A DNA stretch of 64,000 nt. Source: Pycnopodia helianthoides. Its lineage: Eukaryota > Echinodermata > Asteroidea > Forcipulatida > Asteriidae. The notes beneath the pieces were generated by a model that searched no databases, was not told the origin of the DNA, and saw nothing but the letters and a program-made list of their open reading frames with translations. The first letter of the stretch is position 1; every line of letters starts with the position of its first letter. Positions 26,423 through 38,200 of this stretch are shown here, piece after piece. Both the position numbers and the translations under genes were made by a program. Location: the NCBI GenBank assembly GCA_032158295.1, contig CM063251.1:12005016-12069015 (forward strand), given 5' to 3'.

Positions 26423-29400
26423 TTTTATACTCCAAACAATTTCTCACCAACATCGAACTACAGTACTACAGGACAGACACGACACAATTAAAAATGATCA
26501 TCAAATTAAACCGAAGATGGCAGTAAAGCTATCCTCAGTAAGTTTGTGTATTTTTTTTTTTCTTTCCTTTTTTTTTTTTTTTTGGTGTTTTTTTTTGTTT
26601 TTTTTCTTCTAATTTAAACATTGATGTATTTTACAGCTTTCACAACAACAAAAAAGGTTTCACATTTTTCTCCCTGATATTTTACATGTAATGAAATGTG
26701 GCATTTACGTACAAAAAAACTGGTCCCCCTAAAAAACCCAGGCCTTTTACCCCCTTTGGGATAAAACTCTGGATTTTTGTTTTTGGTTCACCATAAAAAC
26801 AACTTAACTTGGCAGATCTAACTCATGTACTTTAACTACCAACATGATCGCTCTTTGGAGGGGAGGGGGGGAATAAAAATCAACCGTCCAGACAACGAAA
26901 GCGGACTTTGGTGAAGATCATCTTTGACACTCATAAAACCCTGTAAAAAGATCTCACGGTACATCAACTTGTGTCTCGGTTCGTAAAGAAACTACAGAAA
27001 GAAAACAATTTATAAACATCTTCTAGTTTAGAGAAGCAATGTTTCTAGCACACGGTTTTTTCAATATTTTTTTATACAAACATTTTAGCAGAACGGTTCG
27101 GATTGTACTCTGCCCCTCCATGGTTTTTTGTTTTTATCCAATACAGAATTAATAAATATCTTTGATAACAAGTAAATAAATAGACCACTGGGCAAGATAA
27201 TACACTCATCATTTGGATAACATTGAAGGTAGTATAAACACAATGCTATCTATAATTAATGCTGGTAGAAATTAACAAACCACTAGAATTAGCAAGCACT
27301 GATCAGTGTTCAACATGTACAAAGCTACAAGGTTTAATCAATAGATTGATCTGTGTATCGATCTGAAATCCAAGGGTTATTGATTGGTGTTCACTCGATC
27401 AAGTTCTGGCCATAGCAATCAATGTGATCAATACTCAGTTGAAACTGACACTATTAAAGTTATAGACACATCAGTCTGTGTATTGAACATTAATCAATGC
27501 ATCAATCACAGTTAATATCAACTAAATATCAACTGATAATCACCAATCAATGCATTGATACTTAACCATCAAGCTGTTGGGAGAAGAAGAAAAAAAACAG
27601 CAGTAAATCTCACTTAATGCAAAACTTGCAACTGAAAATAAAAATAGTTTTTGGCATTCATACTGACTTGGATCCTTCGGCAATGCCATTCCTCTGTCTA
27701 TAATTAAATTGTCTTCACTCTTTTTCCTCTTATATTCTCTTCTCCTTTCTAAATCTCACTCATAACTTCTTAACTTATTAAAACCCAACTGGATTCTAAA
27801 AGAGCTCTCCCCACCCCCACCCTGAAGACAATGCCTTCCCATTCCTGAAATAGTGATCAGAATTTGTTTAATATTTAATCCAAAAAAAATATTTGCAGGA
27901 TAATCTACAGAGCTTTTTCTCTTCAAACAAGAGTCCAAAGTGCTATCTAAACATCGGGCCCCAAGCTAGTGGGCGTTAACTTAACTACAATGACAACACA
28001 AATGTAGTATTTAAATAAGCTATGTACAAAGATGAATCACTTTAGAATAACGCCTTTATCTACACTTTCTCGTGGGGGGGGGGAGTGTCGACGACGATGA
28101 GATCAATAATGCCCATTGTTTTTTCTCTCAAGCAGCTCTTTGTAGTCTCTATATTTGACCAGATTGCAAAACAATTATGTGTCACTCATCAGCCCAAAAT
28201 CAGAAACCAAATTATGTTTGTTGTCATTAAAACCAAGTTCATTTCAAGAGGAAAAATGTTCAAACAATTTGGGGACCTTCTGAGGATCACAAGTTGCAAG
28301 ACTAGTTTCAGGTGGAGACTGCACAAAGAACACGAAGTACGTGTAGTTTAAGCAGAATCACTTAATGGCAGCCATACTGGCGAAATTTTGCTGTCTCCAT
28401 TTCCACAAGCGCCCTCACCGTGATGGCCTTTAATTCTGGGTTTGCGGAAACCATAAGTTCTTGGCCACATGTTGTAGCTCTCTCTCTCTCTAAAATTAAC
28501 TACAAATAAACTTAATAAGTGATTTTCATCTAACTCTGCTGTAAGGCTTGAATAATCTCTGGTGTCATATCAGGTGCAGTTCATGCAGTACAAACGAAAG
28601 GTTTTCTGGCTATTTTACTTTTTTACAGTGGTATAATAAATATCTAACATAACAACATCTATCATTTTAAGAGCAAAACATTCTTTGAGCAAGAAATCAT
28701 CTGTAGAAAATAACAAGGCTTTAGAGAGGTGGGTTAGAATTCCCAAATATTCCAAACAAGATGGAAGGAGTTCAATAAAATTAGTATTTTATTTCGTTTG
28801 TGTGTGTGCAAAGAATGAAACAAGTACGTTGGTTAACTTCAAGTTCTGCCGAGAGTTACTCACGTGAGTGTGGCTCCCAATGTTTTCCCTGGGTCTCTGT
28901 CATAACAAATAGATACCCCCAAAGCACCGGACTACGCACTTGTTTATTAAAGAAGAGAGTGTGCAAGTATGTACAATTCAACGTTGAATATAAATAACGA
29001 TATAATCACAAACCAACCTTTTTTTAGAAATGATTTTCACAGAAAATTCATTACGGTGAACCGAATTTGAAATTAATTTTGCAGATTCTGGTGGGTTGGT
29101 TTTATTCTTTTTTTTTGTATTACTTACACAAATTAATTTCTTGAAGCACAGGACCCTAGCGCATGACACACATAGATTGAGAGAAGAAAACAAAATTGAA
29201 AAAAAACACACAAATACATCCAGTTGCAAAGACGAGGAGAAGAAAAAAAATTACATTGGAAGATTTTTGTTTGTATTATTGTATAGTCTGAAATAAGTCG
29301 AATACTGATTTCTGTTTGATGCACACACATACATACATTACACACACATTGAACATCTACAGTGGTATGCTTCCACCGTGCCTAGGACTGTAGCACTAAT

Positions 29401-30754
29401 TGCACGATACTATATTCATATAATACAAGAGGCTTCGATCACCATTCAATCTTATTGCTTCAAATTTTCACTCCAAAATACATCCTCTCCGTCCGTCCAC
29501 CCCCCCCCCCTCCAAAAAAATCCAAACATTCCAATTAAATCTCCGTCGACCCACGAACAGCTCCAAACATTTCCATCCACACTGATTCAAGAAATGCTTT
29601 CTTTTTGACATAGCCAAGGTTTTTTTTGGTTACTTGTAGTTTCCCCTAAATTCTTCCAAGAAGAATGCTCCTTGAATTGTGAAAATGTTTACGGTAGTAA
29701 CTGATCATCGCAAATTTCAAATTGCAGGGGGCAGGTAAGTACAAACATTAGCCGAGTAGAACACACCATGTACTGTGACAGCTTACGATCGCTGAGCTTT
29801 TCAACATGTTGTCAAAAACAAACTGTGTCAACCGTCAATCATTTGAAATCATTCTTTCCCATTAGTTTAAAAAACCTCTCACAAGCACATACTGTCACGT
29901 TCAAAGATTCTACATTATTTTTTTTTCTGTTTTTTTCTTTCAGTGTCTAAAAACACCGTCCGTACATATCTTTTCCACAAGGGGGAAAAAAGGAAATAGA
30001 GTTCACAACAAAAATTCATCCTTCGAAAAATAAAAATAAACAACAGTCTGAAAAATACTCTGCTTTTGTTTCTACACACAAAATGTCCAAGTAATAACCA
30101 AAACTGGGTCAATTACCATTGATAATTTACACTGTCAATCATTCCCACAGTAGAGGAAATGGGGAGGATTGGAATAACTATCCATGATTGATCGTCCATT
30201 TTATCATTTTAAAAAAACCCTCACTGGTCACAACTGACGCGTTACAACACTTCAGATGTCACTCTACTGTGTTCATGATTAATACTAAAAAGCAACTTCA
30301 CTTTTTAAATACGCTCTACCGGGCGTCACTGATCGACTCCTACGCCTCCGAACCCCCTAAAACAAAACGTTAAGGCGTCGTTTATTTAGGATCGGAAAAA
30401 TCCGGATCAATAAAGCCGTACCTGAACGCAACATTCAAGAAAGGAACGCTTGCTGACTTTATACACTTCCATTTTCCCTTTTCTACACAACGTCCTCCCA
30501 AATCTCAAACTCCCCACGGAATACTCAAGGTAAAGTAGCACCAGTCCCTACAAAACTGGAAAATGAATACAAAGTAACATATAACTAACCCTCCCCCCCC
30601 CTCCCCCACTGCCCCACCCTCACTCCCCTTTTGCACATCTGACGGTGGCTCTGTACATCAATCCCCAGGGTTCAGGGGTCAACTTGTTTCCTTGATCACC
30701 CAGACACACATTTCACGGGAATATTGTACAAAAATTTTAAAAAATCATTATAAC

Positions 30755-31700
30755 TCATTGTCTGTCTCCTACTTGGCCAAATTTCATAAGCAGAAAATAT
30801 TGCTTCGACGAAATAAGCAGGGTACCAGTCACATATGGCACATATGACATGGTGTTATAGCTGGTATCCTTTAGATGGTAAGTATAAGTTAGTGTGTGGT
30901 TAGCTAGTTTGGGTGCTTTTGCAACTCTAAGAAATTGGGCCCCTGGCCAACAAGTGCAACCCATTGCATTCCAGGGGGTGTCACATTAAGTACTAGAGAG
31001 CCTCATTACCATAATATGAATATGCACAGGTTTGGACATCCCCCCTCCCCCCTAATTGTATTTCTTAAAATTTAATAATAATGTCATGTCGTAACTTCAC
31101 CTGACAGTCATTTCACATCCTTCAAGAAAACTTGAAGGCAAACGAAGAATGATGGAATAACTCCTGACCAATCACAACCCTGCTGCATGACGGCAGAACA
31201 ATTGCTTGGCTGAAAAAAAGCAATCCCATGAAGCCTTGAAAAAATCAAACTCCTTTATTAATGTGCCGTTCTTTCGTTGAATGAATTGTACCCGTGGGTC
31301 TGGGTGATCAAACCAGCTGTCATTAACCCCTCCTGGATATTCAAGGTTTCGTTCTAAGAGGGTGCTCTTCTGACCATGTATAAAAAGTATAATAGTTATA
31401 ATAATTACAAATTATAAACACTCTTTGATCCCTCCCATGCCGTACCCTTAATCATTATCTTACTATGACTCTAGATGTCAGGGTTTACATCATAGCCCAA
31501 TTCCATAAAGCTGCTTAACAGCAGCACATAGTGCTTAACAGTTTTTCTGCTGAGCAAAAAATGAGCAGGCTACCAGTCACAGGTGATACACATGGAATGG
31601 TGGTTTTTTTTGCTGGTATGCTTATTCTGGTAAGCATTAATTTGCTGTCCTTAGCTACTTTTCGAGCTTAAACAGCTCTAAGAAACTGGGCGCTGGCATT
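30755..31700. repeat. Two copies of a dispersed repeat
   Basis: 30755-30965 and 31495-31700 share CATAA(A)GC, CAG(G)CTACCAGTCACA, the GCTGGTAT block, and AACTCTAAGAAATTGGGC. The 43595-43740 stretch (AAGTCCTATGCATGGGG, CCTGCTTAGTAA, GCTAAGCAATATT) looks like a reverse relative. Confidence 0.5.
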
Positions 31701-32102
31701 TGCAAAAACCGTTGGCCGGTTTCAACGACAAAAATATTGTTTTTATGGGTGTTATAAAACCCATGTTTGACTTAATGACCGGTCAGTCAAGGTATTTTTA
31801 TTGGGGGGGGGGGTTCTTATGCTGAAACTTATTTGAGTCATGTGGATGCCATTATCCAATCAGACGATCGGTTTCAAAGACGCATATATATTAAGAGCTC
31901 ATTACCTCCGCCAAGGTTGGTGTGCAATTGCACATTAGTACGTACGCTTAAAAAATGCATAAATTATTTTTTAAAGCTTCCTCTGGGTAGGCTGGTCTCA
32001 CTTCTGTCCCTAATACTTTGTCTCTTCTAAATCACATAATGCTCCGCCACGCCCTGCCACGCCCAGCCACACGTTGTTCTCCGTTCACCGATCCCATCTC
32101 GG

Positions 32103-32262
32103 CTACGTAGAGAGCTCAGAGATGATCTCCGCCCACCTGGTCTCGAAGAACTCCCTCATCTCGTGGCCCGACCTCCCAACGTCCGAGTCGTCCTCGTTGA
32201 ATGTTTCACAGTTGTCGAAGACGACTCGTACATCGACTGCAAACTCATCACGCTGGTTGTAG
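32103..32262 (-). CDS. BAZ2B: BAZ2 last exon t: bromodomain C-terminal helices
   Basis: YNQRDEFAVDVRVVFDNCET, then FNEDDSDVGRSGHEMREFFE and the C-terminal helix ending ELST, stop TAG. The Asn of ETFNED that contacts acetyl-lysine is present, so the bromodomain should be functional (inference). Confidence 0.97.
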
Positions 32263-35200
32263 CTGAGGAGAGGACAAATTGGACGATGTTAAATTGAAGA
32301 ATGTTTCATAAATACAACCTTTCCTACAAGTGCATTTTATTATTGAAAAACCATGTAACCTTTGACATCACATGTTTAGAAAAAGACCACAAAGAGGCAA
32401 TTACCAAACAGCTCAGTGGAAGAAAACACAATTATATGGAAATAAACATCCGAAAACTTGTTGGGCCGTTATTTTTTCCATACTTGAACTTTTGTTTATG
32501 TTAAACCACATAAAGCAGTGTAGTATCTTGCCTGCCAGGAAATGCCTTGGAATGCACAATGTCACACTTTTTGTAAACGAGGTTACATGGCCTGTAGTCT
32601 TATTACCCATATGTCTTCCAATGAAGCAACAGAAATCTTGGAATTGGTAGCAAAAATTAACTTCTCTATTTCAATCTTAAGAGACGAGAAACAATTTGAG
32701 TCTGGCTTGGAATCGCACCAAGGCTGATGGTTTGTATTTCCTTCTTATGATGTGGGTTCTATTAACACGTTGACTGCCGCCTACGAGTATATTCGTACTA
32801 ACAGATGTAACGGATTCTGCCACTACGAGTCGTAGAGAATGAAAGGGCTTTGTAATGTTATTTAAATACGCTGGCAACACTGAGCCTGCAACACATACGC
32901 TTCTGGCAGTGGTGAGGACACGGCATCCTTAGAATGTGTATGTTCAATTTTTGGGGGGGGTATAGTACCTATTTGGTATGCGCGCATGCGCACCGCACTG
33001 GGCAAATGGGAACGCCCTACAAATATATGACCGGCAGTCAACGTGTTAAGCCTTCAAGGTCGTGCTTTATATTTCTCTCCTTTGGCATAGTTTACAGTGT
33101 CCTTCCTTGGACATCAGACAACAACAAACAAAGCTTCTTCCCAAGAACTCTACATGACTGGGGTGCACTCCCCCAGGACCATCATTGAACTGCCCACAGT
33201 GGAGCAGTTCCAAGGGGAGCCATCATCAGTGCCTAAAGTCACAAGCTTTTTACTTGCATGACAAATATATAGAGAGCACCTTGCCCAAGTGTCCACCGTC
33301 TTAAGGCACCACACCTCAATCCTCGTTAAGTTGCTGAACAGGCTCTCAACAAGACAGCATAGAAATAGAAATAGAAATAGTTTATAAAAGCCTTTCTAGG
33401 CAATGGTTTATGGCCAAACAGGCAAATACGCCGATCTTGGCCCCCTTTAAACTGTTCCTACAAACATTCAAAGTTTCTAATGGAAGTTCCCTTTAATCTG
33501 AAAAAAAAATTGCCCTGCCCTACAACACTTAAATCCAAGCCGCCGATTTCACAAAACTTGATGAAACTGCGCAAATCAACTTGTGCTAGTATTCTTGTGT
33601 CAGTGGTGCACAACTTGCGCAAGTGGACTTAATACACAGTTGCGTAGTCAAGTTTTGTGAGATCGGCGGCTGGCCTGCCATGAACATGACTTACTGTCCA
33701 GCGTGCAACCGGGCTCGGATGGTACTGAAGTCCATGGGCTTCTTAATAATCTTGCGATAGGTGGGGAACTGTTTGGTATTGACGGGTACCAGGAAAGGCC
33801 AAGAGTTCTCTTCCTTCTCCAACTCCGCCATGATGAGTCTGAGGAACGGAGGAAGTCACAGTTATTATAACAAAGCAGGTAGAAAAATATGCATATACAA
33901 TGGCTCATCCGAGTCAGACTGAGGTAACCTATTTCATGGATCTGCTTTCCGCAGAATTCTGCGCTTGTGGCCCATAGAATCACGCGTTTTACAGGCCATC
34001 CTAAGCGCAGAATTCTGTGGTAAGCAGGGCCAAGATAATGGGTCCCGCTGTGGAGGAGAGTTACTTGGATCTAACCGGGGGGTGCATGATGTCATGCCGA
34101 AAACCTCCCTCTATGGCCACCATTTTTTTTAAGCTATTCAGATGGACACTCTCAGGAAGTTTGAAACAAATTTTACCCTGAAACAGAGACTATGTGAGCA
34201 TTAGGTATGCTTTCTTAATCTGAAGACGAGTAATTTTATCATTTAAAATTGCATTTTTACCATGAGAATAATGTGAATGTATTATGATCTTTTCCTTTGA
34301 TACAAGAAGAGCTTCAGACGTAATGCACACAATGAAAGTATTTCCAGTCGCCCATCCCACAATGAATTCGTGTGAATGCTCAAAACTGGACAAGTTGGAT
34401 ATTCAAACAGCTCTTGTTTAAAGACACTGGACACCTTTGGTAATTGTCAAAGACCAGTCTTCTCACTTGGTGTATCTCAACATATGCACAAAATAAACCT
34501 GTGAAAATTTGAACTCAATTGGTCGTCGAAGTTGCGAGATAATAATGGAAGAAAAAAACACCCTTGTCACACGAAATTGTGTGCTTTCAGATGCATGAGG
34601 TCTCAAAATCAATTCAAATATTTTACTTCTTTCTCAAAAACTATGTTACTTCAGAGGGAGCCGTTTCTCACAATGTTTTATACTATCAACAGCTCTCCAT
34701 TGCTCGTTACCAAGTAAGTTTCTATGCTAACAATTATTTTGAGTAATTACCAATAGTGTCCAGTGCCTTTAAAGGCTCACCAGGATGAGCACATCCAAAA
34801 TCGACCCGAGCAAAGCTAATCAAACGCTCCACCTATAGACCATCCCATGACTTACTTGCATGGCGCCAACTCCTTCTTCCTCGCCGCTTTCTCCTCCTTC
34901 TGCGCCTCCTTGTCGACCGACACGGCGGGACTCGACGGCGTATCGGCGGGCGTGCTGCGACCTGAATGGTGACCCGAGTGATGACCTGAGTGGTGACCCG
35001 AGTGGTGACCTTTGTCCTTCTTGTCTTTGCTCTTCCTCTTGTGGTTGCGGCTCTTGGAGGCCTTCCTCTTGATTTTTTGGCAAGGTGGGCAGAACCATTT
35101 TCCGCGGGGGAATCTAGCATCACACACAAAAACATACTTTAAAAATAATCACAAATCCTACATAAACATGCCGGAACTTTGATGAAAAAAATGAAAGTGA

Positions 35201-38200
35201 ATACATGTTCATCATTCACAGAAAAAGTTAATAGCAAATTTTTGCCGACGTCGTTAGACACTTGGTGATATTCAATAAAAAGGGATAGCAAATGAAGGGT
35301 AAAAAGGTCAAAGGTCATAAGACTTAACTTACTTGCTAAGTACAGGATCAAGGCAGTTAAGGTGATAGGCTCTGGGACACTGCTCACACTTCAAGAGCTT
35401 ACCGGTCTTCTGGCATTCGGTACAGGTACCTGGTTCACCGGTAGCCTGCAAGGTGATGACAACACATGGAAATATATATCATTGGGTCATATCTCCCGAC
35501 TGACTTGGATACTTTGCCTAGCTGCTCAAGGGAAGTTATTAATGCTGTTTTTCAGAAATTAAAATTTAAAAACCTTGAATTAGTTGAAAAATAGTTTCAT
35601 GAAAAGCAGTATACACTCCTTTGATAAAACTGCAAATATTAATTTTTCAAAAGCTTGTTGCGATCTAACTTTGCAAATATAGCATTTATTTTTGACTGTA
35701 CAAGTTTTTGAGATGTACATGTATGACAGAACAAGCGATACGCATAAAAGCATCAATTCACGTAACACCAAGGCAGAAACAGATTTACATAAAGGTCAAG
35801 GCGCAAACAGATTTACATAAAGGTCAAAATGCAAATCATCTCAGGTTGCACCGACAATGCAAATACAAGTCACCCCCAAAAAGTTGCAGCACAATCAGCA
35901 GTTACAAATGAAAACGCCACCCCGAGGTGAGCCACTAGTTTGCATCGAGACTAAAAATGCAACCACCTCCCCCCCCTGCCCCCCGATCCACGCACACTGC
36001 CAAAAGCGCATGTTTCCATGGCGATTGAGCGTACCTTGGATATACAGACAGTGCAGTACCAGTCTCCCTCTGGGATCTGTGTCATCTTGGGCTTGATGCA
36101 GTAAGTATGGAAGCCCTTATCACAGCCGTCACATAACAAGAGAAGCGCCTCATTGTCTCCCTTACGACACAGCTGACAAAACTATAAGGAGGGGGGAGGT
36201 GAAGGGGGAACATGGGTAGGCCAGGTTTAATCGGGGGAATTCAAGGCTACATGTATATTATATAAGGGGGAAATCAATTCATCTCGATATATCACCCAGA
36301 ATTAAAAGAGCCTTTAAGGTCAGAACCTAATGTGGAAACAAAAAAACAGCATTCAAAACCTGGCAAGACTAACCTCTATCTGTAAAAAAAATAATTTCAC
36401 TTGTTTTTCTGTAATTGGCAACTCTCTCAAGACAAAATATTGTTTGAAGCTTTGCATGGTGTGGACAAATAGGACAAACTATAAATAAATAATAGTAAAC
36501 TTGCGGGTACAACCACAGACCTACCAACATTTGCATCTTGCAATCAGGGAGATTTTGTTCATCAATAAATATTGTTTTGATGGAGATTCATGAGTTCTTG
36601 GACATGGACAAATATGATTTTAGGGGATTATTGCAGAATCTGGGGTTATCTGCAACCATGTGTAAATCTCTTGTTTGAGTGTTGGCTCTGAGAAGAGCCG
36701 GTTTCGAACAGTATACTCTGCTCGTCGAACAGTATACTCTGCTCGTCTCCTGAAGACGAGCAGAGTATACTGTTCGAAACGTCGAGACCAAACCGGCTCT
36801 TCTCAGAGCCAACACTCAAACAAGAGATTTACACATGGTTGTACCCGCAAGTTTACTATTATTTATTTATAGTTTTTCCTATCTCTCAAGACAACTTTAA
36901 CAGCTACATGTATAATAGACCCCTTGCATGTGACGTCACAAGACCCAAACAGCGCCCTCACAGAGGTCGATGAAGACCGAGGGTTGTGCCCTCTGCATGC
37001 ACACTTCCATTGTTTGACCTCGGCGATGGCAGCCAATGCAAGAGGTCTTTTAAGTATGACTTGTGTCCATACATGTATGTATTCTGTGTAAAGTACGACC
37101 ACGGTTTTAACAGTCCTTTCATTGCAAGGAAAATTTAGTTGGAAAAAAAAACTAGTTGATTGGAATATATGCACTTCCCCCCCCAAAAAAAAAAAAAAAC
37201 ATACAAACAAAAACAAAAACTGTTGATTTATTTATTTCATATAAAGAATTATAACATCCGTATTTCACACAAAGGTACAACACAGTCGCTCTAACAAAGC
37301 ACATATTGCGAAAGAGACAAAATATTGACTATCAACCCAAAACTGTCAGATGAAATACATTTACTGGTCCAGTATTTTCCGAGTCAGCTCTAAGCCAAAA
37401 CGGACAAGGCACATGGAATCCCTCTCTCTCTCTCTTCATGTAAAAACTTGTTTTGGGTTTTTTGTATCTGTGTTTATACTACGTCTCCAACAGTTACCTT
37501 TTGCAGAGCCTTCTCCTCGGGTTGGCATTTATTGGCGGGTTAAGAGGGGAGAAGGAAAGGACTGTTCTTGGGGGAGGGGGCTTGGTCTTCCCAGTAACAC
37601 TACCCCATTGTGTTTATCAGTATAGTTAAAAGGGGGGGGTCCCTCATTGACCCCTTGCATTTGACGTCAAAGTCCGAAACAGCGCCCTCACTGAGGTCAA
37701 TGAAGACCTATCATTGGCCGAGAGTTATGCGCAGCACGTACGGCCACAGCGATGGCTGCCAATGCAAGGGGTCTACATTCTTTCCGTTATCGATACCTCT
37801 CTGCACTCACAAAAAGACGTTCCGACGTTACTATGCCACAGTAAAACGGCTTACCACTTTCATGATGGACTTGTCCCACGCCACGCATTTGTCCAGGACG
37901 GCGAGACACATGTGCAGTCGGGACGACGAGGTGGCGCTCTCCACGGTGCGCCTCCAGCGGATCAACCCCTTGGAGGGCTCCTCCTCCGCCTTGATGAAAG
38001 ACTGATCATCGGGAACGGTGCCTCGAACTCTGAGGACAGAATGTAGCAAATCGGCAGATTAACATTAACGTACGAAGAACTAGAAACAAACAATACCTGT
38101 CAAGCAAAGGAGTTTTATTCTGCAGAAAACAAACGTTTCGTTATTCTCATTTTCCTTTGAAATCAGTGTGTTTGTCAAAAATGTTTGCACATATCAGTGC

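Larger units (their letters stand above)
26401..32102 (-). other. Presumed BAZ2 3' UTR
   Basis: Downstream of the BAZ2 stop on the minus strand. No exon of either strand recognised. Largely AT-rich, with poly-T (26557-26600), C/G runs (28074-28083, 29500-29511, 31803-31813), and a pair of related dispersed repeats at 30755-30965 and 31495-31700. TTTATT at 26417 reads AATAAA on the minus strand. Confidence 0.45.

Noticed and set aside
34833..35135. Long ORFs in three frames over BAZ2 exon r
   Set aside because: Only the frame completing the PHD finger and joining both neighbouring exons is real; the Arg-rich alternatives are shadows.
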